From: an uncultured Roseovarius sp.
GTDB taxonomy: Bacteria > Pseudomonadota > Alphaproteobacteria > Rhodobacterales > Rhodobacteraceae
NCBI RefSeq assembly: GCF_913057115.1
Contig: NZ_CAJXNN010000003.1
Coordinates: 62,001 to 126,000, forward strand
DNA length: 64,000 nucleotides
Direction: 5' to 3'
Shown here: positions 56,100 through 64,000 of the stretch, piece after piece
Numbering within the stretch: the stretch's first letter is position 1
Layout of the letters: each line of letters begins with the position of its first letter
The notes under the pieces: model-generated
The model's input: the letters and a program-made list of their open reading frames with translations, nothing else
Told to the model about the DNA's origin: nothing
Database searches by the model: none
Position numbers and translations under genes: made by a program

Positions 56100-57841
56100 C
56101 GATAGACCCGATCACCCTTTCAGTTATTCAGGCCCGCTTGATGCAGGTTTGCGATGAGATGGACCTTGCTTTTTCGCGGGCCGCGTTTTCACCGGTGATT
56201 GCCGAGGCGAATGACCGTTCCGATGGCATTTACGACCCGGTGGACGGGTCTTTGATCGCTCAAGGCGCGGGCGGGCTGCCGGTATTCGTCGGGACAATGC
56301 AGTATTCAACCCGGACCCTGATCGAGATGATCAATGCGGGGCGCGTTTTGCCGCCAGAGCCGGGTGATATTTATATCGTCAACGATCCATATCTTGGCGG
56401 TACGCACCTTATGGATGTGCGTTTTGCACAGCCCTATTACCGCGACGGGGAGATTTTCTGCTGGCTGTCGAATACCGGGCATTGGCCGGATACAGGCGGG
56501 GCGGTTCCCGGTGGGTTCTCAGCATCGGCAACGGCAGTCGAGCAGGAAGGTTTGCGGCTTCCGCCGGTCAAGCTGTTCAAACGTGGAGAAATGGATCACG
56601 AGATCTATTCGATTATCTGCTCCAACATTCGCGTGGCCGACCAGCGGATTGGAGATGTCAAAGCACAGGCGGCAGCCCTTGATTTGGGGGCCGAACGGAT
56701 GGATGCGCTTCTGGATCGGTACGGAACAGCGACGGTTAGGCAAGCCATTGCAGAACTGCGCAGTCGAGCAGCACAGCAAATGCGGGCATTCGTTCGAGAA
56801 ATTCCATTTGGCCGGCATTCCGCCACGGCGTGGATCGACAGTGATGGAGTCGTTGACGCGCCTTTGGCCATTCATTTGACGGTTCGTCGGGATGACGACA
56901 GCCTTGTTTTCGATTTTGCAGGATCAAGCCCGCCTTGTGCGGGGCCGATGAATTCTGTCAAGGCGACAACCCTGTCATCGGTCTATCTTGCCATGCGACA
57001 TATCTTTCCAGAAGTTCCGATCAGCGCCGGGGCTTTCGAGCCGCTGAAGGTTATCGGCATCGAAGGTACGTTTCTTGACGCGCAGTACCCAAGGCCGGTG
57101 TCGGGATGTGCCGCCGAAGTGAGCCAGCGCATCGCCGAGGCAGTCTTTGCCGCCTTGGTGGAGGCTTTGCCCAGCCGCGTGACAGCGGCACCGGCCGGAA
57201 CGAGCGGGAATTTCGCCTTGGGTGGTCACGACCCCCTGCTTGGACGGGATTACGTCATGTACCAATTGTCTGGTGGAGGATACGGCGGGCATGCTGGCGG
57301 TGACGGATTGAGCAACGGGTGTTCCACCATCGGTATTTCCAAGGCGCCGCCGGTCGAGATCATGGAGCAAGCCTTTCCCGTGCTTTACCATCGTTATGCG
57401 CTGCGCGAAGGGTCGGGCGGCGCTGGACGGATGCGGGGTGGTTTCGGGCTGGAATACGATGTGGAGTTACGGCGCGGGACGGCGCGTGCAAGTTTTGTCA
57501 TGGACCATGGCCGATTTGGACCACAAGGCGCAATCGGCGGGCAGGATGGCGCCAAGAACGAGGTCACGGTGTTGTTGCGCGGGGTGGCTTACACACCTGT
57601 TCATTTGTCGAAGGAACAGGATATCAACCTGTCCGCCGGTGACCGGGTTCAGGTGAAAACCCCCGGTGGTGGTGGCTATGGCGACCCTTTTGAGCGACCA
57701 CCTGAGGATGTGGCGCATGATGTTGCCCTTGGACGGTACAGCTTGAAACAAGCTCTAGATCTTTTCGGTGTGGTTCTTCGCGAAGATGCCGGCACTTTGG
57801 AGGTCGACGTTGGGAAAACAGTGGCAGCAAGGCACAGTTGA
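56096..57841 (+). CDS. hyuB: Hydantoinase/oxoprolinase subunit B
   Basis: 581 residues from ATG 56096, overlapping the hyuA stop (ATGA). Family features are DPITLSVIQARLMQVCDEMD, SDGIYDPVDGSLIAQG, YIVNDPYLGGTHLMDVRF, NTGHWPDTGG, GSSPPCAGPMNSVKA, and the Gly-rich SGGGYGGHAGGDG and KTPGGGGYGDPF near the C-terminus. It is the catalytic partner of HyuA. The liv-type transporter opposite probably brings in the substrate. Confidence 0.93.
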   Translation: MTIDPITLSVIQARLMQVCDEMDLAFSRAAFSPVIAEANDRSDGIYDPVDGSLIAQGAGGLPVFVGTMQYSTRTLIEMINAGRVLPPEPGDIYIVNDPYLGGTHLMDVRFAQPYYRDGEIFCWLSNTGHWPDTGGAVPGGFSASATAVEQEGLRLPPVKLFKRGEMDHEIYSIICSNIRVADQRIGDVKAQAAALDLGAERMDALLDRYGTATVRQAIAELRSRAAQQMRAFVREIPFGRHSATAWIDSDGVVDAPLAIHLTVRRDDDSLVFDFAGSSPPCAGPMNSVKATTLSSVYLAMRHIFPEVPISAGAFEPLKVIGIEGTFLDAQYPRPVSGCAAEVSQRIAEAVFAALVEALPSRVTAAPAGTSGNFALGGHDPLLGRDYVMYQLSGGGYGGHAGGDGLSNGCSTIGISKAPPVEIMEQAFPVLYHRYALREGSGGAGRMRGGFGLEYDVELRRGTARASFVMDHGRFGPQGAIGGQDGAKNEVTVLLRGVAYTPVHLSKEQDINLSAGDRVQVKTPGGGGYGDPFERPPEDVAHDVALGRYSLKQALDLFGVVLREDAGTLEVDVGKTVAARHS

Positions 57842-57865
57842 GCAAAGTTGCGCCTTGTGGATGGA

Positions 57866-57881
57866 GGTAGCGATTGCTACC
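57866..57881. repeat. Inverted repeat upstream of galE
   Basis: GGTAGC and GCTACC arms flank GATT, 17-32 bases before the galE ATG. The octamer GTAGCGAT occurs here (57867-57874) and again at the start codon (57892-57899). It could be an operator or a small hairpin in the leader. Confidence 0.3.
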
Positions 57882-57897
57882 GCTGCACAGAGTAGCG

Positions 57898-58896
57898 ATG
57901 GAGAGAGCTTTGAAACCAGTTCTGGTTACGGGTGGTGCCGGTTACATCGGGTCTCATGCTTGTAAGGCACTGAGAAATGCCGGATATGAGCCGGTTACTT
58001 ACGACAACTTGTCGACTGGCTGGCGCGAAGCGGTGAAATTCGGGCCTTTTGAGCAAGGCGACCTGAATGATCGTGAAAGGCTGGATCAGGTTTTCGCCAA
58101 GTATAAGCCGGTCGCTGTCATGCATTTCGCCGCGTTGTCGCTTGTTGGGGAGGCGATGCAAAAACCGGGCCTGTACTGGCGCAACAACGTAGCGGGGTCG
58201 CTGACGTTGATTGAGGCCTGCACCGCGGCCGGTTGCAGGAACTTCGTTTTTTCCTCGACCTGCGCGACCTATGGAGAGCACGACAATGTCGTCTTGACTG
58301 AGGATACACCACAGCAACCGCTTAATGCCTATGGCGCCTCGAAACGTGCGATCGAGGATATCCTGCGAGACTTCGAGGCCGCTTACGGCCTGAAAAGCGT
58401 TGTTTTTCGATATTTCAACGTGGCGGGTGCCGATCCTGAAGCGGAAGTGGGCGAGGCGCATGATCCTGAGACGCACCTTATTCCCGTCGTGTTGCAAGCG
58501 ATTGACGGCCAGCGCGATGGGTTGACGATCCATGGCACGGATTACGACACGCCGGATGGCACGTGTATTCGCGATTACGTCCACGTTTGCGATCTGGTCG
58601 AGGCGCATCTTCTTGGCCTGAAGCGTCTGGAAGAGGGGGGCGAAAGCTCTGTCTTCAACTTGGGTACTGGAACGGGATTTTCTGTTCGTGAGGTGATCAA
58701 GGCGGCCGGTAACGTGACCAACCGGGACGTTCCTGTTCACGAAGGGCCTCGGCGTGAGGGCGATGCGACGAAATTGGTTTCCGGGTCGGAAAAGGCAGCC
58801 ACAGAACTTGGCTGGACAACCAAACGGTCCACGCTTCACGAAATGATCGAGGATGCGTGGAGATGGCAGCAGAAGAGCGGATACAAGCAGCTATAG
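57898..58896 (+). CDS. galE: UDP-glucose 4-epimerase
   Basis: 332 residues from ATG 57898. TTG 57910 (MKPVLVTGG...) has a better-placed GGAG and is a serious alternative that removes four residues. It interconverts UDP-glucose and UDP-galactose. The NAD motif is VTGGAGYIGSHACKAL, the catalytic region is SSTCATYGEH, and YGASKRAIEDIL supplies the Tyr-Lys pair. The C-terminal DYVHVCDLVEAHLLGL and LGTGTGFSVREVIKA are standard. It lies next to ugd, so UDP-sugar supply for polysaccharide is likely. Confidence 0.94.
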   Translation: MERALKPVLVTGGAGYIGSHACKALRNAGYEPVTYDNLSTGWREAVKFGPFEQGDLNDRERLDQVFAKYKPVAVMHFAALSLVGEAMQKPGLYWRNNVAGSLTLIEACTAAGCRNFVFSSTCATYGEHDNVVLTEDTPQQPLNAYGASKRAIEDILRDFEAAYGLKSVVFRYFNVAGADPEAEVGEAHDPETHLIPVVLQAIDGQRDGLTIHGTDYDTPDGTCIRDYVHVCDLVEAHLLGLKRLEEGGESSVFNLGTGTGFSVREVIKAAGNVTNRDVPVHEGPRREGDATKLVSGSEKAATELGWTTKRSTLHEMIEDAWRWQQKSGYKQL

Positions 58897-59080
58897 TTCG
58901 ATACCGCGCATTGAATGACTGAGGCCCGTCGCGTGGTTTTGCGGTTTGAGCCCTGTATTTGTTTTTTCGCATCACTGTCTTGCTAGAACCTATGTGATGC
59001 GCGCCCTTTCGTTGACTGCCACGCGTCTTGGGCGCATTAAGAGGGCAAAAAGAGCGGTTACCGTTGAAAGGTATTGAGGC

Positions 59081-60415
59081 ATGAAGATTGCGATGATCGG
59101 CACGGGCTATGTCGGGCTTGTCTCGGGGGTATGTTTTTCAGATTTCGGCCATGATGTCGTTTGTGTCGATAAAGACCCGGCCAAAATCGAAAAATTGAAC
59201 AACGGGAACGTCCCGATTTTTGAGCCTGGGCTCGAGCAGCTCATGGCCAAGAATGTTGATGCCGGCCGCCTGTCATTCACCGGTGATCTCAATGCTGCGA
59301 TTGCCGAGGCTGAAGCGGTTTTCATTGCGGTTGGCACCCCGACGCGCCGAGGTGACGGACATGCCGACCTGAGCTATGTCATGGCTGCGGCCGAAGAGAT
59401 CGCAAAAGCGGCTGACCGCTATGTTGTGATCGTCACCAAATCCACGGTGCCTGTCGGCACGAACCGGCAAGTGAAGCAGGTCGTCAAGAAGGCGAATCCG
59501 GATTTGGACTTTGATGTCGCGTCCAATCCTGAATTCTTGCGCGAAGGGGCGGCGATCGAGGATTTCATGAAGCCTGATCGCGTGATTGTGGGCGTTCAAA
59601 CCGATCGCGCTGCGGAAGTGATGGCCGAGATTTATCGTCCGCTATACCTGCGCGATTTTCCGATCCTGACCACGGATTTGGAAACGGCAGAAATGATCAA
59701 ATATGCGTCAAATGCTTTTCTGGCGACCAAGATCACCTTCATCAATGAGATCGCGGCACTTTGCGAACGGACTGGCGCGGATGTGAAGCGCGTGAGCCAT
59801 GGCATGGGGTTAGATAAGCGGATCGGGGACAAGTTTCTTCATGCCGGGCCTGGCTATGGTGGAAGTTGCTTCCCGAAAGACACGCGCGCGTTGGCCCGTA
59901 TCGGACAAGATCACGGCTTGCCGATGCAGATCACCGAAAAGGTGATCAATGTGAACGAGGAAATGAAGCGGCGGATGATCGACAAGCTTCTTGATCTTTG
60001 TGACGGGTCGTTCAACGGCAAGATCGTGAGTATTCTAGGTGTGACATTCAAGCCGGATACCGACGACATGCGTGAAGCGCCAGCTTTGACAATCGTGCCG
60101 GCGCTCGTAGGTGGTGGCGCGAAAGTTCGGGTGTGTGACCCTCAGGGCCAGCATGAAGGTGAGTCGCTTTTGCCCGGCGTGCATTGGCAGGACGATCCGT
60201 ATAAATGCGTGAACAACGCGCATTTGCTGGTCATCTTGACGCAATGGAACGAGTTTCGGGCGCTGGACCTCAAGAAAATCGCCAAGAAAATGGCGACCCC
60301 GCGATTTGCGGATTTGCGGAATATCTACTCGGTCAAGGATGCAAAACGGGCCGGTTTCGAGGCTTATGAGAGTGTCGGACGCACGGGGTACTGGCTAAGG
60401 CAGAAAGAGGAATAG
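59081..60415 (+). CDS. ugd: UDP-glucose 6-dehydrogenase
   Basis: 444 residues. It oxidises UDP-glucose to UDP-glucuronate with two NAD. The Rossmann motif is MKIAMIGTGYVGLVSGVCFS, and KSTVPVGTNRQVKQVV, SNPEFLREGAAIEDFMKPDR and KYASNAFLATKITFINEI are family segments. The catalytic Cys 263 is in GPGYGGSCFPKDTRAL, and the C-terminal NAD-domain has ILGVTFKPDTDDMREAPAL. It begins 184 bases after galE with AAAGG upstream. The gap between them holds no gene. Confidence 0.96.
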   Translation: MKIAMIGTGYVGLVSGVCFSDFGHDVVCVDKDPAKIEKLNNGNVPIFEPGLEQLMAKNVDAGRLSFTGDLNAAIAEAEAVFIAVGTPTRRGDGHADLSYVMAAAEEIAKAADRYVVIVTKSTVPVGTNRQVKQVVKKANPDLDFDVASNPEFLREGAAIEDFMKPDRVIVGVQTDRAAEVMAEIYRPLYLRDFPILTTDLETAEMIKYASNAFLATKITFINEIAALCERTGADVKRVSHGMGLDKRIGDKFLHAGPGYGGSCFPKDTRALARIGQDHGLPMQITEKVINVNEEMKRRMIDKLLDLCDGSFNGKIVSILGVTFKPDTDDMREAPALTIVPALVGGGAKVRVCDPQGQHEGESLLPGVHWQDDPYKCVNNAHLLVILTQWNEFRALDLKKIAKKMATPRFADLRNIYSVKDAKRAGFEAYESVGRTGYWLRQKEE

Positions 60416-60425
60416 CGGGCCGGTT

Positions 60426-61679
60426 TCACCGAGCTTTGATCAGGATAGCACGGAAATCGTTGACGTTGGTCAGGGTCGGCCCTGTTACGACCTGCGTGCC
60501 GAGGCGTTCGAAATAACTGTGCGCGTCGTTATTCTCCAATGCGGAAGCCGCCGCATGATAGTTGCTGCTTGCCAATGTATCCGGGCCGATGATCGCGCCG
60601 GCGACATCGGCCGCACCATCGACACCGTCGGTGTCGCAGGCAATTGCATGGATGCCATCACGGCCATTGAGCTCTAACGCCAAGGCAAGCATGTATTCGG
60701 CATTTGGACCGCCAATTCCATTTCCCGTTCTGGTCACCGTCAATTCACCGCCAGACAATAGGAGCTTGGGCGCGTCACCGCGCTTCATTTGGTTTTGTAC
60801 CTTGATCGCGCGTCTGGCGTGGTCTTTGGCAATCGTACGCGCTTCACCTTCGACAGAATCGCCAATGACAGTGACGTCCAAGCCCTCGTTCAATGCCATG
60901 TCAGCCGCTGCCTCAAGAGATTGCGACGGCGCGGCATAGATCACGTTCTCGACTGATGAAAGGCGCGGGTCATAGGTTTTGACAACGGCAGTCGGGCCGG
61001 TGAGCACAGCTTTGGCGGACCTTGGTATAGGGATTTTGAACTGGCGCAAGATCTGCAGCGCATCCTCTGGTGTGCTGTCGTCGCCCACCGTGGGACCAGA
61101 GCCGATCATGGCCGGGTCGTCGCCGGGGACGTCCGAGATCATCAGGGACAGCATTTTTGCCGGATGCGCTGCAATCGCCAGTTGCCCGCCTTTGACCCGG
61201 CTAAGATGCTTTCGCACGGTGTTCATCTGGCCAATCGTGGCACCGGAGGCCAGAAGCGCGTTATTGATCGCTTGTTTTTCTTTCAGTGTGATGTTGCCCG
61301 CAGGGCAAACAAGTAACGCGGATGCGCCACCAGATATCAATGCCAAGACCGTGTCGTTTTCAGACAATCCCTCCAAAAGACCCAGTATTCTTCGGGTGGC
61401 GCGCAATCCGTTTTCGTCGGGCACGGGATGGGCGGCCTCGACGATCTCAATGCCTTGGCATGGGCGCGCATATCCATAGCGGGTGATCACCAATCCTTCG
61501 CAGGGGCCATAGACAGCTTCCACGGCTTCAGCCATCCGGGCGCTTGCCTTTCCTGCACCTATGACCACGAGGCGACCCGTCGGGCGGGGCGGCAGGAATC
61601 CTGCAAGGCTTTGCATCGGATCGGCGACTTCGACGGCCCGGTCGAACAATCGGCGCAGAAGGGTGGTGGGATCTTTCAT
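60426..61679 (-). CDS. Glycerate 2-kinase (MOFRL family)
   Basis: 417 residues from ATG 61679; TTG 61682 immediately upstream is equivalent. It phosphorylates D-glycerate to 2-phosphoglycerate, feeding photorespiration-like, serine or tartrate pathways. VVIGAGKASARMAEAVEAVY, ALISGGASALLVCPAGNIT, NTVRKHLSRVKGGQLA and SDVPGDDPAMIGSGPT belong to the N-terminal DUF4147 domain. LLSGGELTVT, ACDTDGVDGAADVAGA and GTQVVTGPTLTNVNDFRAIL belong to the MOFRL C-terminus. It is often named gckA or ttuD. Convergent with ugd, ten bases apart. Confidence 0.93.
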   Translation of the reverse strand: MKDPTTLLRRLFDRAVEVADPMQSLAGFLPPRPTGRLVVIGAGKASARMAEAVEAVYGPCEGLVITRYGYARPCQGIEIVEAAHPVPDENGLRATRRILGLLEGLSENDTVLALISGGASALLVCPAGNITLKEKQAINNALLASGATIGQMNTVRKHLSRVKGGQLAIAAHPAKMLSLMISDVPGDDPAMIGSGPTVGDDSTPEDALQILRQFKIPIPRSAKAVLTGPTAVVKTYDPRLSSVENVIYAAPSQSLEAAADMALNEGLDVTVIGDSVEGEARTIAKDHARRAIKVQNQMKRGDAPKLLLSGGELTVTRTGNGIGGPNAEYMLALALELNGRDGIHAIACDTDGVDGAADVAGAIIGPDTLASSNYHAAASALENNDAHSYFERLGTQVVTGPTLTNVNDFRAILIKAR

Positions 61680-61809
61680 CAAGCTGTCCTAGGGAGTTGT
61701 CCGGCGACAGTTTGTGCACAGTCTTCGCCAACTCGCAATCGTCACACATTGCCAAGGACCAAGGGCGCGCTTCTTGACAAAGGTCATGTGCCGCGCGAAT
61801 GACGCCTCC

Positions 61810-62187
61810 ATGATCGCGACCTTTATTCAAGTGGCCCTTGGTGGCGCAATCGGTGCCATGCTTCGTTATGGGGCAGGGCTTTGCGTGATGCGCGTGATCG
61901 CATCGGGTATTCCGCTGGGTGTTCTTTCGGTGAATGTCCTGGGGTCTTTCGCGATGGGGGCTTTTACCGTGTACTCGTTTCATCGCGGGTTGCAGCATCT
62001 GAACCCATTTGTCATGACCGGGGTCTTGGGCGGGTTCACCACGTTCTCCGCATTTTCGCTTGAGGCGTTCACCTTGTACGAGCGCGGACAGATCGCGGCG
62101 GCCGGGCTATATGTCGTGCTCTCTGTCGCGCTTTCGTTGTTGGGCTTGGGCCTTGGGGTCTTGATTGCCAGAGGAATATGGGCATGA
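61810..62187 (+). CDS. crcB: Fluoride efflux channel CrcB/Fluc
   Basis: 125 residues from ATG 61810 (MIATFIQVALGGAIGAMLRY). Four membrane helices are visible, with the Fluc signature GVLSVNVLGSFAMG and GFTTFSAFSLEAF, which carries pore-lining phenylalanines. It dimerises to expel fluoride. No fluoride-riboswitch core is visible upstream. The stop overlaps the pseudouridine-synthase start. Confidence 0.93.
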   Translation: MIATFIQVALGGAIGAMLRYGAGLCVMRVIASGIPLGVLSVNVLGSFAMGAFTVYSFHRGLQHLNPFVMTGVLGGFTTFSAFSLEAFTLYERGQIAAAGLYVVLSVALSLLGLGLGVLIARGIWA

Positions 62188-63227
62188 GCCGGGTTCAGAA
62201 TATTACAGTTTCGGCTGAAGATGCGGATCAGCGGGTGGATCGTTGGCTTCGTCGGAAATTTCCTCATGTGCAGCAGGGGCGCATCGAAAAGATGTGCCGC
62301 AAGGGTGAATTGCGTGTCGATGGTGCGCGCGTCAAAGCCAATTCGCGCCTAGAAGAAGGCCAGAGCGTGCGCGTGCCGCCATTGCCTGAGCCCGGTGACA
62401 TGAAAACGCAGGCAGCGTCATCGGTCAGTGCAGCAGATGCGAAGATGATACAAAGCTGTGTCATTTATCGCGACGACCATATTATTGCGCTTAACAAGCC
62501 TCCGGGCCTGCCGGTTCAAGGCGGGAGCAAGCAAAGCCGCCATGTCGACGGTTTGGCCGAGGCATTGCGCTTTGGGATGGATGAAAAACCTCGTCTTGTG
62601 CATCGGCTCGACAAGGATACGTCGGGCGTTCTTATCATGGCGCGCACGCGCGCCGTGGCAACCGCACTGACAGCATCCTTTCGGCATCGGGATACGCGCA
62701 AGATATACTGGGCAGCGGTCGCAGGCGTCCCCTCTCCGCGAGTAGGTACGATCAAGTTTGGTTTGGTGAAGGCACCAGGTCATGGATCGAAGGGTGAGGG
62801 GGAAAAGATGCTGTGCCTTCATCCGCGCGAGGTTGATTCTACGCCCGGTGCCAAACACGCGACGAGCGATTATGCGGTCCTTGAGGGGGCAGGCGTGCGA
62901 TGTGCCTGGGTTGCCTTGGTTCCGGTTACCGGCCGCACACATCAGTTGCGTGCGCATATGGCCGAGATCGGGCACCCGATCGTCGGCGACGGCAAGTATG
63001 GTGGATCGGGCCAGGAGAATCTCGGCGATGGCTGGGGGGCGCAGCTTGGTGGTGAGTTCAGCCGCAAACTGCATTTGCACGCGCGGTCGCTGACACTGGA
63101 GCATCCTGTCACCAAGGCCACGCTTCACCTGACGGCCCCCATGCCAGAGCATATGCAGCGCACGTGGGAAACCTTCCAGTGGCAAACCTCCGACGTCCCT
63201 GATGATCCGTTCGAGGAAATGTCATGA
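62184..63227 (+). CDS. rluC: RluC/RluD-type 23S rRNA pseudouridine synthase
   Basis: 347 residues from ATG 62184, with AGAGGA eight bases upstream and ATGA overlap to crcB; ATG 62178 is less well spaced. An N-terminal S4 domain (RVDRWLRRKFPHVQQGRIEK) is followed by the synthase domain. The catalytic Asp is in RLVHRLDKDTSGVLIMARTR, and LVPVTGRTHQLRAHMAEIGH and HPIVGDGKYGG follow. It modifies uridines of 23S rRNA; which position (RluC or RluD type) is not certain. Confidence 0.9.
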   Translation: MSRVQNITVSAEDADQRVDRWLRRKFPHVQQGRIEKMCRKGELRVDGARVKANSRLEEGQSVRVPPLPEPGDMKTQAASSVSAADAKMIQSCVIYRDDHIIALNKPPGLPVQGGSKQSRHVDGLAEALRFGMDEKPRLVHRLDKDTSGVLIMARTRAVATALTASFRHRDTRKIYWAAVAGVPSPRVGTIKFGLVKAPGHGSKGEGEKMLCLHPREVDSTPGAKHATSDYAVLEGAGVRCAWVALVPVTGRTHQLRAHMAEIGHPIVGDGKYGGSGQENLGDGWGAQLGGEFSRKLHLHARSLTLEHPVTKATLHLTAPMPEHMQRTWETFQWQTSDVPDDPFEEMS

Positions 63228-63907
63228 CATCCGCGTTGCGGTTGGTGGTCTTCGACGTGGATGGGACGCTTGTCGACAGTCAAGCGGACATCCTTGCCGC
63301 GATGGGATATGCCTTTGATCGGGTCGGCATGGGTATGCCTGAACGGAGTAAGGTTCTGGGTATTGTCGGGCTTTCGCTTGATGTAGCTGTCGCCCGCTTG
63401 GCACCCGAATTGGAGCGTGGGCAACACGACCAGATGGTGGATTTTTACAAGGAAGCCTATGTCGACCTGAGGCACAAGAACGGTGCCGCCCATTCGTCGC
63501 CGCTTTATGCCGGGGCGGTGGACGCACTGGAGGCCTTGCATGCAATGCCTGACGTGCTTCTTGGTGTGGCCACCGGGAAATCACGGCGCGGGTTGGACAA
63601 ACTGCTTGAAGCGCATGATTTGCACCGTTTCTTCATCACCCAGCAAGTCAGTGATCACCATCCCTCCAAACCTCATCCCTCAATGCTCATGGCGGCGATG
63701 TCTGAAACAGGGGTCGAACCCAAGGATGCGGTCATGGTTGGTGACACCAGCTTTGACATGCAGATGGCGCAGGCAGCGGGTATCACGGGCATCGGGGTCA
63801 GTTGGGGATACCACGAGGTGTCCGCCTTGGAGGGTGCGGTGACTGTCCTTGAAGGGTTCCAAGACTTGCACGGCGCACTGAACAGATTGTGGGAGACGGT
63901 GTCATGA
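63224..63907 (+). CDS. HAD family hydrolase (phosphoglycolate-phosphatase-like)
   Basis: 227 residues, ATGA overlap with rluC. HAD motifs: LVVFDVDGTLVDS (Asp 11 nucleophile, Asp 13), VATGKSRRGLDKLL (motif II, Thr), SKPHPSMLMAAM (motif III, Lys) and VMVGDTSFDMQMAQAAG (motif IV). The cap domain is of the beta-phosphoglucomutase/Gph class. It could act on phosphoglycolate, fitting the glycerate kinase nearby, or be a general phosphatase. Confidence 0.88.
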   Translation: MTSALRLVVFDVDGTLVDSQADILAAMGYAFDRVGMGMPERSKVLGIVGLSLDVAVARLAPELERGQHDQMVDFYKEAYVDLRHKNGAAHSSPLYAGAVDALEALHAMPDVLLGVATGKSRRGLDKLLEAHDLHRFFITQQVSDHHPSKPHPSMLMAAMSETGVEPKDAVMVGDTSFDMQMAQAAGITGIGVSWGYHEVSALEGAVTVLEGFQDLHGALNRLWETVS

Positions 63908-64000
63908 GCGAATGGAAAGCAAAGCGTTTCTGGAAAGAGGCGTCGGTTGTGGAAATGGACCAGGGCTTCACGGTTGAGCTGGATGGCAGGACCGTGAAAA
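63904..64000 (+). CDS. ATP12 family ATP-synthase F1 assembly chaperone, 5' part
   Basis: The ATG overlaps the HAD stop (ATGA) and the frame runs off the window after 32 residues (MSEWKAKRFWKEASVVEMDQ...). The start MSEWKAKRFWK and the following GFTVELDGRTVK are the usual N-terminus of alphaproteobacterial ATP12 proteins, which help assemble the F1 alpha subunit. Only this fragment can be judged. Confidence 0.85.
   Translation, partial: MSEWKAKRFWKEASVVEMDQGFTVELDGRTVK

Noticed and set aside
61680-61809. Possible fluoride riboswitch before crcB
   Set aside because: I could not find the conserved GGCGAUGG core or matching pseudoknot. TTGACA is present at about 61773, but without a convincing -10 partner.

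Overview
The window is chromosomal DNA from an alphaproteobacterium of the family Rhodobacteraceae (Roseobacter group). The evidence is high-GC coding sequence, a second RpoH-type heat-shock sigma factor, the TIGR02302/DUF4175 protein, ATP12, an NnrU protein, and ethylmalonyl-CoA-pathway genes (mcl2, mch) placed beside mdh-sucCD-odhAB-lpdA and sdhCDAB. That placement matches what is known from Rhodobacter sphaeroides. Coding density is very high. No gap exceeds 300 bases, many neighbours overlap by the four-base ATGA/GTGA type, and I see no tRNA, rRNA, CRISPR array, insertion sequence, integrase or phage gene. The genus is not determined.

Layout, left to right. 1-3.1 kb: end of gshB, an HSL-type esterase and comM. 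3.2-6.0 kb: a histidine phosphatase with cobU, divergent from rpoH2-chaN, which has a TGATCC...CGTA promoter-like element upstream. 6.1-10.8 kb: coaBC, dut, a membrane-anchored MoeB/ThiF protein and an M3 peptidase, followed by a dense cluster of palindromes. 11.0-14.8 kb: a TlpA-like thioredoxin facing argH - small lipoprotein - DUF2834 - lysA. 14.8-21.5 kb: TIGR02302 protein, zinc-ribbon protein, ftsE-ftsX-plsC and a PPOX-type flavoprotein.

21.6-33.0 kb is a leftward TCA-cycle block: mdh, sucC, sucD, a secreted hydrolase, odhA, odhB, a low-GC unknown gene, a MAPEG protein and lpdA. 34.4-37.1 kb carries mcl2-nnrU-DUF1737-mch and 37.4-42.1 kb sdhC-sdhD-sdhA-(two accessory genes)-sdhB, both rightward. 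The sucC and sdhC upstream regions each hold a pair of TGTGATCACA palindromes 20-21 bases apart. This suggests one shared, unidentified regulator of two TCA operons. A second motif, TGCTGCGCTGCGGC with at most one change, lies upstream of mdh, mcl2, panB and a 51-codon gene.

42.2-50.6 kb: small genes, an EamA transporter, a DUF1989 protein, panBC, an orphan family-5 solute-binding protein, a desaturase/ferredoxin/SixA operon and argB. 50.7-57.8 kb: livHMGF without a binding protein, divergent from a hydantoinase/oxoprolinase pair (hyuA-hyuB). 57.9-64.0 kb: galE and ugd (UDP-sugar synthesis), a glycerate 2-kinase, then crcB-rluC-HAD phosphatase-ATP12, the last cut by the window end.

Most of the window is ordinary core metabolism. 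The points most worth a second look are the shared TCA operators, the TGC-rich motif, the palindrome cluster at 10.88-11.0 kb, the low-GC gene inside the odh operon, and the accessory genes lodged between sdhA and sdhB. I found no clear evidence of an undescribed defence or mobile system.
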